In this document: piece by piece, positions 52,147 to 63,435 of the stretch
How the letters are laid out: every line of letters starts with the position of its first letter
How positions within the stretch are numbered: the stretch's first letter is position 1
Assembly: GCA_965153455.1 (NCBI GenBank)
Contig: OZ234499.1
Location: 2,281,731 to 2,345,730, forward strand
DNA from: Sphagnum compactum
Taxonomy: Eukaryota; Bryophyta; Sphagnopsida; Sphagnales
DNA length: 64,000 nucleotides
Reading direction: 5' to 3'
Position numbers and translations under genes: made by a program
The notes under the pieces: model-generated
The model's input: the letters and a program-made list of their open reading frames with translations, nothing else
The model's database searches: none
Told to the model about the DNA's origin: nothing

Positions 52147-53899
52147 CTCTACGAATCAATTTTCAAAATGCAAATACCAAATGAGCAGCCAAAATAGAGC
52201 AGTTAAGTAAAATACGTTTTTTCAAATTGCAAAACACGTTAATTTTTCATTTTTTCTTCCTGTTGACCCCTCCTACTTCATCGGTGCATAACTTTCTCGT
52301 TTTTGTTTCAAATTGAGCGATTTAAACTGTTCTGAAATCGCCATCATTGTAAGCTTTACAAATCATCTTGTAACTCTAAAGGCAACAGGGCAATATTTAA
52401 GGATTTTTTGAGGAGTTCAAAAATAAGCTATGAGTCGTTCGTTTGATTGAGAATTTTCTGTAAAGACAACCTAAAGTTTTGATATTGCTTTGCATTTAAT
52501 GTAAGATGAGTAATATCAATACTACCATATGTGATTCAAAATATAGTAATGGGTTACAAAATCAAGTAACTTACAATATGATTGGCCCATTGCACAAAAA
52601 AAAGTTGAAACTATGGATGCTTCCCAAAGTAAAAGATGAAGTGTCTTCCCCTTTGGCCCAGCTATATTGGTGAGAAGGGGAGGACTTTGGGCAAAACATA
52701 TGGGATTAAAGCGAGGTGTTATTTATTGGGAACACCCTTGGGGAACACATTGAGAACCTAAGGAACATATTGGGAACTTGAAGGGAACATGTTGGGAAAA
52801 AAAGGAAAGAGGGAAAAAATCCCACACCCCCCCCCCCCCCCTCCCCCCCCCAAACAAAAACTTAAAAGAAAAAAAATCAAAGGCACTTTGAATGCATGCT
52901 CAACCTTCCCATTGGCTGCATGAAAATTCTATTTCCAAAACTGTTGGCCTAATACCCCCATTATAAACTGGTGGTACTTATTTAGCTTATGTATGGGGAG
53001 GGGGGAAAGGGAAAGAAAAGAAAAAAGGGAAAGGAAAAAAAGGACCCCCTTTTGCTACATTAGAAAAGACCCCCCCCCTTCTCTTTGACAACATTAAAAA
53101 GGATAGAAAAAGATAGTAGGAATTAGGATAGTCCAATTTTGGGCTTGGGAGGGGGGGAAAACAATGTTCTTTTCCAAATTCAAAAAAAAATTTATTTGAG
53201 AATATCACATTCTAGGTGTTAAAGTTTTCAAAATGCAGAAGGGGGGGAAGGAGGGGGGAAACTATATATTTATTATACCCTAGTCCCTTGGCGAATTTGA
53301 CACTAATTATATGATTTTCAAAAAAATGTTGAAATTTTTTCAAAAATTATTTCTCCCAAATAAGAAAAAAATAAAAAATTGTGAAGGATAATAGTGCATA
53401 TTTAGGGAATATTCCCATTTGTTGAAATGAAAAATTTCAAAATTAATTAATTAATTATTCGACGGACGGACATGTGTTGAAATGGGCCAAGGTAGTTATG
53501 GTACTTATTTTACCATGAGAGTATTGTACTAAGGAATGACCCACCCAATAAAAGAATTTCTGTTTTCAAATTGAAGAATTCTAGTTAGGCAGGTACTTCA
53601 AATTTTCTCAACCCACCAAAGAGGAGTAAAAAAAAAAAAAAATCTTAAAAAAAAAAAAAAAAACTGATGCAATTTGCACATTAAACATCATCATCATCAT
53701 CATATCATGTGTGGGTCAAACAAACCCAATTTGTGTTTGTGTGGAGATAGATGGGTGGGTTGTTTTGGAGACCCAAATTGTGATCTTTGGTGGGTTTTTC
53801 ACTCACATTAGTGTATTGCAAATTTGAGTGAAGAATTGATTCTTGAATTTTGTAGAACTAGATTTGCTTTCTCTCATGAATGAGATTCATTCTTGAATG

Positions 53900-53991
53900 G
53901 TAGACTAGATTTGCTTTCTCTCATGAGAGAGAGAGAGAGAGAGAGAGAGATTCTTGAGTAGTAGACTGGATTTGCTCTCTGATACACAGAG

Positions 53992-54028
<37 letters not shown>

Positions 54029-54651
54029 GATGTAGTGAACATATTGGCCCAAGAATCAGCTTTTTGAGAGAGAGAGTATGAAGTAGTGATCATATTAGTG
54101 GCCAGCTTTTTGAGAGCGAGGTTATGAAGTAGTTAGTGATCATATTAGTGGCCCAAGAAATGAGCTTTTCAGAGAGAGATTATGAATTGTGTGATCAAAT
54201 TGGCTCAAGAAATTGGTTTTTTTTTTTTTTTTTTGCCTGGTTTCTGTTTTTGTTTCTTTTTTTGAGGGGAGGGGAAGGGGGGGGGGGGGAATGGTGTGTT
54301 TTCAAGCTTTGAATTTCTGTGGGATGCATGGTCAGATGTTAGTGGGCAAGGCATGTAAGGCTCTGGATGAGTGGGATGGACACCGCTCTTGCTCTTGATG
54401 ATGCACACTCACTCACTCTTGTTCTTTGTGGAGCTTCTTCGGCTGTGGATCAAGCTTTTGATCAGCAAGATTGGGTTGTTGCTTATAGAGTAGAGTAGAG
54501 TAGAGTAGAGTCGAGAGACAGACAGACAGACAGAGGCGTTGAATTGGATGGTGTTCTTTTTTTTAGAGAGCAAAAGAGTTGCAGAGAGGATTGATCATCC
54601 CTTCCCAGAAGGATCTGGGGAAGCTTTGAGATAATTTATTGAAGAACACAA
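53900..54651 (+). promoter_or_regulatory. GA-repeat-rich upstream region and leader of the Kir gene
   Basis: (GA)n tracts at about 53929-53951 and 53998-54023 are embedded in repeated blocks (TAGACTRGATTTGCT, then TTATGAWGTAGTGA, then GAGAGAG) between 53860 and 54190. An AGAGT run near 54490-54510 and a GACA run near 54518-54532 follow. The tracts are visible. A role as GAGA-type promoter elements is inference, and no transcription start is fixed. Confidence 0.4.
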
Positions 54652-57600
54652 ATGGTGGAGCAAGATGAGGCAAGCACCGTCCAGGCCACCACCCCAACAA
54701 GGCTCCATAATGGACAACTGTTTGGAGATCACAAGCTGCTGCCACTGCTGCTATCACCACGCAAGAACCAAAAGCTTCCTCTGGTGGACAAAAGGTGATT
54801 CTCAACTCTTCATCAGGTGTAGTAGTTCTGCTTTATTTCGAGTTGTTGTTGTCAGTGAGAAGAAGCAGAACTGAAGCTCACTTCTGTGTTTTTTTGATTG
54901 TGAATTGTCAGAGGACGTCTCAATGTGGAAATCCGAGGTTTGCCAAAGACATTTCTGTACTGGGGTGATCTATTCCACACCCTTGTGAATGTAAGGAAGC
55001 AAGGCTATTGATTTGCATGGCTCTTTCACTGGCTTTTTCTCTTGACAATTCCTGATGATTATTAGGCCACTGCCTGATTCCTTCTCTCATCATCATTATC
55101 ATCCTGCGTGTGTCCCACACCAACTGGTGGCTCCAAATCATCACGTGAAGTTTCTTTTGTGCAACATTTTGGGATCCTGATCTGCCAATTGGGGTTTTTC
55201 TGCAGATGCCAAATTCAAGGTTCATAGCCATACTGTTCTGCACATATTGTTTGCTGTTCTTTGGTTTTGCAATTCCATACTATTATGATGTGAGTTCTTT
55301 CAGTACCCACCCACCCTGGCAGCTTCCTTTGCATCTCCTGAATCCCATTCTCATTTCTTTGTAAAAATCGCATAGTTCCAACCATTGCTTAATGAATTCC
55401 AGGAGTAACAATTGAGTCCTTAGAAATAATGTGTTTTTGGCACAATCCTTTTGCCAAGTCAAGATTCTAAGAAACTCAAAGATGAAAGAGCATTCGTTAG
55501 TGTTAATGCAGCAATTCCTGATCATCACCAATTCCTGCATTTGGAACAAGCTTGAGCTGCCTCACATTTGAAGTCATGAGTCCTGCCATGATCCTCCAGC
55601 TCTCTTGCTAGGATGTGCATGCATTCCACATGACAACAGTGATGATCAAGCAATCAAATGGAGTACTCAACCCAAGCTTTTGTGATTGTCCAACAGGCAT
55701 ACAACAATTCATGCATACCAGGAGTGGTCTCATTCGATCATGCCTTCTGGTTCAGGTTCAAGTCAAGCTTTTGATCAATACAATTACAATTCAATCTTCA
55801 CCTTGGAGTACAACCTCTTTGGGTTTTGAATACTGAAAATCCTTTTCTACGGATGCAATAATTTGATCTAACTCCCGGTTACTACTGTTGTGGACTGGGT
55901 CATTTGCGGTTTGGGCTTTTTGACTTCTGGTGTGCAGTGTGCAAACCTCTATGACTATAGGTTGGTTCTTACTACTACTACCCATTTAGGCATTTGCAAA
56001 AAAGCTTCAACTTTTGTCTTTGACAGAGTCTGCATCAGTCTCGACTGTGAGCTTCATAGTCACAAAATCAGTGAAGGTTCCAGATAGGGGCTAACTGAGA
56101 GTAGCAGGGTATGAACAGGTTATGGTGGAGACTTGACACCTGATCCAAGCTGCTTGGTGACAAATTTGATGGTCCTTGTTCAGTCACTGGCAAGTCTTAT
56201 TATTGCTTATTCTCTTCTCGGTGTCTTCTATGTGAGGTCAGTTCAAAGTTCATCTCCAACTGGGACAATCAGGCGGTGAATCAAACAAATCGTCACCTTG
56301 GCAAATTCTATGGGTTAGACAACATGAGTTGTGTGTTTTCTTTTTTATAAGCGATTCTTGAGTTGGTTCCCCAGGATGCATGGTGTCCTTAAAAGAGAAA
56401 GCCAAAGAGACCCTTTCTTCTGAATACAAAGCTTTGTGATTGATTCTCTTGTGGCAGATTTTCTCGCCCAGCACGACGGGCACAGACTTTGATTTTTAGC
56501 AGATATATGGTCATGCATGAGGTAATGAATACCCTGGTTTTTTTTTGGGGGGGGGGCTTAAATTGTGTCCTTTCTTCACGTCTTCATGCAGCAGGGTTAT
56601 ATCCTAAATGGTGCAAACTTTCCATTTATGCTGTAAAGCTTCTCTGCTGAGGCTTAGACTTCCCACTTTATTGAAAGACTTTGGATTCATTCACAGCCAA
56701 GTTTTAGGTGATTGTGTATTCCTCATGTCCTCTCTCTACAGGAAGATGGAGTACCCATCATAGCTTTTCGAATTGCCAACATCCGTAAGCATCAGATCAT
56801 TGAGGTGGGCAATCTCTGACACCATCCCACTATCATCTAGTACTTTTGTTTCCTTGCTTTGAAACATCAGCTTGCTAGTTTCCCTTTCTTTTATGGTTTC
56901 TTCATTCATTCAGATTCTCAGATGCAAGAAGGTGATGTGAGTAGCTGCATTTTGATCATATCCCAATGACTAAATTTTTTTGACTGTGGAAATGGAAGGG
57001 TTGTTGGGCTGGTGTTTTTGACAGGCAAATGTGCGGTTACTTGTGGCATTCAATAACACATTGACAGATGAGGATGAGAGCATGTTCAATTTCACGTCAC
57101 TTCCGGTCGACTGTCTACACCTCTTATGCTGTCTGTCTGTCTGTCTGTCTGTCTGTAATATGATTTTTCTGGGGTAGAATACCTAGCTTCTTCTCGTCGA
57201 GCTTTGATGGGTTCTCTGTTGTTGGATTGAACTGTGTGGCAGCAGCAACAGCAACAGCAGCATTTCTTTTCTTATACCTAATTGGACCTGTCAGTTGGTG
57301 GTCTGTGGAGGAGCAGGTGATTGGAGGGAGTCAAGTGTTTCTTGGGCTTCCTTGTACAGTGAAGCACCCTATCACTACAACAAGCCCTCTCTATGGATTG
57401 ACACTCAAGGTACAGGTTATATAGTCTCCGATTTTCCAACCCACAATTGATATTTCATCAACTCGCGCATGGATGTCTATGGAATCGTCCAAACAAAAGA
57501 GCTTCATCAGATATACCTGTTCATGGTCACACAGTATTCATGTGATTCTTTTGGCGTTGTCTTTTTGAGTTGAAGACCTCTCTCATAGAGACTCTTTTCC

Positions 57601-59369
57601 CATTGAGAATACTGTTGAGATTTTGAATCCTCAAAATTCTGGGAGTGCCTTTTTTTGTAATCTTCTATAATCTGCTGCTGAATACTGAAAGAAAAAGGTG
57701 ATGGTTATTTCTTCCTTCTTGTGATAGCAGGATCTTGAGAATGCAGATATGGAAATTTTGGTGCTTTTAGAAGGAGTTGATGCATCAACATCCAGCAAGC
57801 TTCAGGGTATTGTTGGATATGACTTCCATTTGTGAAATAGCTACTACTCAGGGCATTGATGTCTGTTTGCAGCTCTAGAACTTGTCTCCTCCTTTTGAGA
57901 ATGCATACATCTTGATTATTGCTGCTGCTGGTAGAGTTGTTTTCTTTACTATCAATGCATGTTGTTTTGAAGTCAACATGCAGCAGAACTTTGTTGTGTG
58001 CTAGAACATTTTTTGATGGGTTTTTGTGTCTTCGGTAATGCTCTTCTTCACCTAAACATACCAGCTCGGGTTTCATACAGACCATGTGAAATGCGAAAAG
58101 ATTACAGATTCGAGTAAGATGCTTTTTCAACACTGTCAATTGGGAAGAAGTTTTCGTGTTTTAAAAATAAAAATAAAATTTTATGCAGTTCAGGTTCAAA
58201 GCATGCAGAGAGGATATTGTTAAGTATTTAGCCTTCTTGCAAAAGTGGAAATGGATAGATGTACATCATATGTACATAAGGATCAGCTCAAATAACAATG
58301 TAGGAGCATAGGGACTGTGGTGTTGATGAGCATGAATTGCATTTTGCTACATGTAGGACAATGGTGATACGCATGCCAAGTGGGTGTCGTCGTGTGGTAT
58401 GCACCATCTTTCCCAATTTTGCTTGATCAACATACTTATTGCATTTTCCCAAAAGATGCACCAACCTAAATTTGGAGCAGTCATCTTATTAGACAAAATG
58501 CTCAAGACTGTTCAAATCACAATGTGCTATTTACCACCGACTCAGAGTGGTAATGGATAACACATTTTAGCTTGCCATTTTGACTAGAGCAGGATTTCAA
58601 AAAATTCGACTCTTTGTTGCCGGTCACATCTATGCTGGTCACAAGGCCATTGACACCATGTGCATCAGCAGCCACATTGCCACCATTTCCTCATGCTGCT
58701 ACTGCTGCTGCTGTACATGGTGCTTTTGAGGGTGCCAAAGCAGCAGCACAGGAAAAAAAGGAAGAGGATAATGAAACAGAGGACCGAGACAAAGATGAAG
58801 GGCACCCGTGGTCAGACCTGCATGAAACCACGTTCAAAGCATCACCTGAAGAGATCCACAGTCTTCTAACAAGCACCACTGAAGTCCCAAGGAGTTTATT
58901 GACAGAAAGAGTTAGTCTTGACAACAATGACAGCTCTCCACAAACAGAGCAATTTGATCACAAAATGAATCTGCCCATATATAATAAGCAGGAGGTTCAC
59001 AGCTTACCTGATCTGTCTGATGGAAATGAAGGCTTCTTCCTCTCCTCCACAGTTGCAGAAGCTAGAAACCAAGAGATTGAGCAAAGGGTATGTGATTTGT
59101 GATCTTCACCTGAGTTGTGATTTCCACTAAGTTCTTTTACTTATAGCTCTCTACTCTTGCACTAGTTTAAAGGCTTAATTTAAGGTTGATGTGGGTTGCA
59201 GCTTCTAATTGCAGAGGCAAGGGCACAAGCATGGAAGCAGATGGTAGTTGAGCTAGCAACTCGTGTTCATCAAACATTGCAGCAGCCCACAAATGCAGCA
59301 GATGCCAATAGAGGACCTCTTGTTGCATGTGCTCGCCAAGCTCTATCAATGGCAGTCTCTACAAACTAG
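54652..59369 (+). CDS. Inward-rectifier-type (Kir/IRK) potassium channel, 544 aa, fifteen exons
   Basis: Exons: 54652-54794, 54912-54990, 55206-55289, 55697-55755, 55938-55960, 56119-56236, 56458-56521, 56742-56804, 57025-57105, 57317-57409, 57731-57806, 58065-58113, 58357-58396, 58593-59087 and 59202-59369. They total 1635 nt, all in frame. Layout: cytoplasmic N-terminus with a slide-helix-like FLYWGDLFHTLVN (62-74); TM1 (about 79-99, FIAILFCTYCLLFFGF); pore helix; selectivity filter TIGYG (128-132); TM2 (about 142-168); basic PIP2-type SRPARR (171-176). The IRK cytoplasmic beta-domain follows: IIAFRIANIRKHQIIEANVR, KHPITTTSPLYGL, MEILVLLEGVD, RVSYRPCEMR, KDYRFE, RRVDFKKF. A tail of about 210 residues has Ala-rich then acidic parts. 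The Cys pair 108/141 matches the extracellular disulfide of animal Kirs. Ala159 replaces the acidic rectification-controller residue of strong rectifiers. It should form tetramers passing K+. An optional 18-nt exon (56914-56931) is in phase but breaks the IIEANVR match. Confidence 0.93.
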
Positions 59370-60480
59370 TGTTTTTCCAGCTGAGGCTTCTGTGGACACC
59401 AAGCTCTTATTACACTCTATTTGAAAACTTCTCAATTCAATTGACCTGCCAAACAAACCCAGTTAAATCCTCAAAACACCGAGTGCAGTCAGGTCCTAAC
59501 CATCAATTGAAGGTGCCAACACCGCTTCATATCTAAACTATCACTGGGAGCCTTCTCACAGGATGGATTGTATGCACAATTTATGACTCTAGAGCATCTC
59601 TATCAGCAACAATATAAGGGCTTGTACACAAAAGTCTGGATGATGTTCAGGCCTTAAATAGTATGAAAACTGAGTCTGGACTTGTAAATATGCACAAGGA
59701 TACAGTAAGTGGAGTCCAGACTTCAGGCATAAGCAAGCTTGCATGATGGCAATGCTGGAAATTCAAATCCTCTGTATACTCAACAATTTTGCTTTTCATA
59801 CAACCATTGAGAAAGAATCTGGGAGGGGGTTTGTGAGATGACAATATTTTAGCAACCTGGATAGCCTTATTTCTATCCAAGACCTTGACTAAAATAAATG
59901 GGTGCTACCAGATGCATTGGAAGAATTGGAATAAGCAGGCAGTACTATTGAAGCTTGGGACCAGATGCACAAACAAATGTGGATACTAATATACACCAAA
60001 ATTCTGACTTGAGTTATTCTGATGAATTGTGGACATTCTGAATGCACAAATTGGGGACAAAGTAGAATTACACACAAGAAGGTTCTATAGGATGCATATG
60101 CAAGGTAGGTGTTTGTGATGGAAGAGGTGTCTGTTATGTTTGTGGTACACACACCCACAACTATGGTGTTTGTTACATTTGCATTCAGTGGACTTCAGAT
60201 CCTACAAACCAGGTTGCCACTCACAAGAAGCTCTCAGGGTCAGGAAGCGCTGTCTTAACCAAGGCATGGATTTTGAAGATAATTGTGCTAGATAAGGAGT
60301 TGGGCACTTATCTTCAATTACCCAACATACTTTTTCATGTCAAAAACTCAATCAGAAAACTCAACTAGCTCAAGATCCACATACCTTTGTTTTGTCAATT
60401 GGTGAGGAAATTGTCATTCTGTTGTAGAGGAAATTTGCACATTTGACACACAGTGAGTCAAGAAAGATACCAAGATATTT
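59370..60480. other. 3' flank of the Kir gene, no further gene recognised
   Basis: The first few hundred bases are probably 3' UTR. No coding frame with motifs is seen on either strand; the ORF at 59889-60158 (minus) has no recognisable family signature. Confidence 0.5.
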
Positions 60481-60880
60481 GTTCCATGGCACCATTAGCA
60501 AGCAGCCTGTCAATAGAGTGACTGCACCACAGATTTAAACACATCACCAATAAGCACAAAAGAAGATGGGTGAATTGGAGAGCCTCGAGTGATCAGACTA
60601 GAACAGAAAGATTTAAGCTATACTACAACACTTATATGGAACTCCATCTAACTAAGATAATTATCTCAAGTAGGTTCAAAATACGAGTTGAAGAGATCCA
60701 AACTCACCACTCAGAAGTATGTCCAAACTTCAAACCACAAATAGCATAAGTCCCAGCACCAATCCACTTTGCCCTGCTGTTCCTCAAAACTAATGCCCTA
60801 AAGCCCAGACAGAATCAAAAGCCTTAAAAACTATGCCCTGCTCATAAATATACAGAATCCTCTCACATTTGTTAAGATCT
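60480..60880 (-). mobile_element. Possible decayed LINE reverse-transcriptase fragment
   Basis: Minus-strand translation across stops gives FKAFDSVWALG near 60825, like the LINE RT motif around its first catalytic Asp (KAFDSV). About 240 bp downstream it gives TRGSPIHPSSFVLIGDVF near 60570, like the RG-QG-PLSPYLFVL-D block. Order and spacing are plausible, but intervening sequence is degenerate and no YADD was found. Confidence 0.35.
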
Positions 60881-61839
60881 AAGCAGCAGCTGCAAACAGT
60901 AAAACTGCTCACAAATAGTTGAAAGAGATGCCAACTAGAAATCATTGCATGCTCAGAACCATTTCTGGACAGAACTGGAGCTTACTGAATTCAAAAGATT
61001 TGTATCTCTTGTTAAGCTGTTGACCAGTTCAAGAAACCCTGCAGGCTAAAGACATACCACTCATTTGGATCCCAGAAGTCTGTGAAAGGCATCATGCTGT
61101 TGTATCTCACATAAAGATGAGGTAGGTCTGGAAAACATTACCTACTCCATCCCCAAGGACAAACCCCTGCTGCAGATTTTCAAATCCCAGCAACAACAAC
61201 ACTTGCTTCCATCTAAATCTGTGCACAGGGCTGATGACATGCATTCTTCAAGCAAATTCTGAAATCATTGGCAGCAAACAAAAGTGTCTGAAAGAGCACT
61301 TTGCTACTGCAATGCTGTGGCATATTTTGTCATGAGCTGATTATCAGACCCAAGAAAGCAAACTCTCCAGTTACTCAAAAGGCAAAATATCTTGCAATGC
61401 AAAAACAATAGATACAATATGGAACCCCAAAAACTAAAAAACCCAAGATCACATGAGAACCAATTGCACCAGGCAAGTTTGCCCTGACACACCAGCCAAC
61501 CAGCACAAACAACACAAAGACAAGCTCAACAGAGTAGTAGTAGATGCAATAATATGCTTCTTCTTCAAATCCTCTACCCCTGCTGCAGCAGCAGTAATTG
61601 AATAAAAACTCTTATACTTATTCAAAATTGAGGCAGCATGACAACTCCTGTAGATAGAGAGGGGTAGAGCTCAGTTCTGAATAAGAAGTAGGTCTACTTC
61701 ATAAGCCCAAAAAACCCTAGCTGCAATCCACAACTAGAAAGAGTTCTTTTGTTCACCAACTGTGGCACAGAACACAAAATACTCTAATCCAAAAAGCAGC
61801 AACCTTTGTAACAACTGCAACAAAGTTGAGAGTACACTA
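60881..61839. other. Spacer and 3' UTR region of eEF1B-beta
   Basis: GC-moderate sequence without an identifiable gene. The part nearest 61840 should be the 3' UTR of the minus-strand eEF1B-beta gene. Confidence 0.5.
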
Positions 61840-62583
61840 CTATATCTTGTTGAATGCCACAATATCACAACTCTGGATGTAATCACTGGCAGGCTCAACA
61901 GAGAGATAATCCTCGATCAAGTTATCAGGTGACACTTTGTCATCTTCAATGGTCATCATGATTTGAAGCTTCTTGATGCCATAGCCGACAGGTACAAGCT
62001 TGGAAGCTCCCCAGTACAGACCGTCCAGTTTCACAGCTCGTACTTGCTCCTCAAGCTTCGTCATGTCCGTCTCATCGTCCCATGGCTTTACATCAAGTAA
62101 CACAGAGGATTTCCCTATCACGGCCTTCTTCCCCGATGCCTTTTTGGCCGCCTCCCGCTGAGCGGCCGCCGCCTTCTCCTCTTCCGTCTCCTCTCCAAAC
62201 AGATCTAGGTCATCATCATCCTCCTCTTCCTCCTTTGCAACCACAGCCTCTTCGGCGGCTGCAGGAGGAGGAACGGCAGCCACTTCCGGCACCTCCTCCT
62301 CCTTCTCCTCCTCCCGGGTCTCTAGGGATCCTCCACTACCACCACCAACATGCACTCCGACACCATGACCAGGAAATTTGGAACCCAGAGAATGACTAAC
62401 CTTAGAGTACCAGCGAGAAGCATGAGGAAAAGCTGAGGCAGGGGGAGCAGCCGAGAGGGCACCGTAAACAGCCAGGTCGTCAAGGGAGGCGCGATGACCG
62501 GAAACAAAAGTGCGGCTGCTCAGAAACGCATCCAGCTGCTTCAAACCCTCCGGGGTCGAAACATCCTTGAAGACAATGGCCAT
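61840..62583 (-). CDS. Translation elongation factor 1B beta subunit (eEF1B-beta), 247 aa, single exon
   Basis: One uninterrupted frame. The N-terminal GST-C-like part (residues 1-70: [34 protein letters not shown]) anchors the eEF1B complex. A low-complexity Ala/Glu/Pro linker follows. Next come the acidic [16 protein letters not shown] region and the catalytic GEF domain: [57 protein letters not shown] and the invariant ending [10 protein letters not shown]. The C-terminal domain exchanges GDP for GTP on eEF1A in the cytosol during translation elongation. Length is near the plant norm of about 225-230 aa; the extra residues lie in the Gly/Ala/Pro-rich linker. Flowering-plant homologues have several introns and this copy has none, which suggests lineage-specific intron loss or retroposition. 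Conserved GEF residues and a clean frame argue that it is functional. The gene uses markedly GC-rich codons compared with its surroundings. Confidence 0.95.
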   Translation of the reverse strand: MAIVFKDVSTPEGLKQLDAFLSSRTFVSGHRASLDDLAVYGALSAAPPASAFPHASRWYSKVSHSLGSKFPGHGVGVHVGGGSGGSLETREEEKEEEVPEVAAVPPPAAAEEAVVAKEEEEDDDDLDLFGEETEEEKAAAAQREAAKKASGKKAVIGKSSVLLDVKPWDDETDMTKLEEQVRAVKLDGLYWGASKLVPVGYGIKKLQIMMTIEDDKVSPDNLIEDYLSVEPASDYIQSCDIVAFNKI

Positions 62584-62770
62584 TTCTGGACAATATTACA
62601 GAAACTCAAGAGCGTGAAAATACGAGAACGATGACGAACAAGAAGAGGGTGGGAGGGAGGGAGGGGGGGAGGTGCGGCGCTGCAAGGGACGGCGATGGCG
62701 GCTCTCGTCGTTCTCCTTGCCATGCCCTCCTCCTCTTCCTCTCTTCCCTTCTTTTTTCACGTCCCAAATC
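62584..62770 (-). promoter_or_regulatory. 5' leader and proximal promoter of eEF1B-beta
   Basis: GC-rich, with a poly-G/GGGA run on the plus strand (62648-62671) and CTCC/TTCC pyrimidine runs (62724-62755). No TATA box is apparent. Assignment is by position only. Confidence 0.35.
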
Positions 62771-63385
62771 AAGGTCCTGATATTTTCGAGACCTGAAATC
62801 CCCTACTTCATTGTCTCCATGTCCCTAACACAGAAGTCTCGTTTGTTGAGACCTGGATTTTGTCCTCTGTTGTCATTGCTTTTTCTTCTAGTTCCAAACC
62901 CCAGGTCTCGATATTTTCGAGACCTGAAATCCCCTACTTCATTGTCTCCATGTCCCTAACATAGACAGACCCCTCATTTCTTGAGACCTGGAATCTCCTC
63001 CTCTGCTGCCATTGCATTTTTTCAGGTTCCGATACCTTCCAGAGACCAAATCCAGGTCTCCTCATCATCTGACGATACCTCCTGTCTCCATGTCCCTAAA
63101 CAGGCAGACCCCTCATTTCTTGAGACCTGACATCTTGCCCTCTGTTGCAGTTGCTTTTCTTATAGTCCCAAATCCAGGTCTCGATATTTTCGAGACCTGA
63201 AATATCCTCGTCATCTGACGATAGATAGGTACTTCCATGTCTCCATGTCCCTAAACAGACAGACCCCTCATTTCTTGACACCTGGAATATCCCTCCTCTG
63301 CTGCCATCGCTTTTTCTAGTCCCACAACCAGGTCCTGATATTTTCGAGACCTGAAATCTCGTCATCTGACCAGGCCTCCTTAGTC
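62770..63385. repeat. Irregular tandem repeats with an internal hairpin motif upstream of eEF1B-beta
   Basis: Four repeats share GATATTTTCGAGACCTGAAAT (near 62780, 62910, 63185 and 63338), TCTCCATGTCCCTAA, CAGACCCCTCATTTCTTGA and GTCCCAAATCCAGGTC. Units are about 130-150 bp with indels. In two copies the motif is GTCTCGATATTTTCGAGAC, an inverted repeat with a 7-bp arm (GTCTCGA/TCGAGAC) and a 5-nt loop. Confidence 0.8.
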
Positions 63386-63435
63386 TCCACGTCCCTAAGT
63401 TGTAAAAAGTTGCCATGATGCTGAGCTAGACATAA

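Larger units (their letters stand above)
46958..53900. other. Long AT-rich intergenic region, no gene recognised
   Basis: Contains a dispersed-repeat copy at 48725-48800, a 79-bp tandem duplication at 51991-52146, poly-C and poly-G tracts near 52826-52850 and 53240-53260, and GATG/CATC runs. Open frames are short and lack motifs. It looks like old repeat-derived DNA. Confidence 0.5.

Noticed and set aside
55615-55836. Independent 73-codon gene inside the Kir region
   Set aside because: It overlaps Kir exon 4 in another frame; the exon 4 frame carries the pore-helix sequence that joins in phase to the filter.
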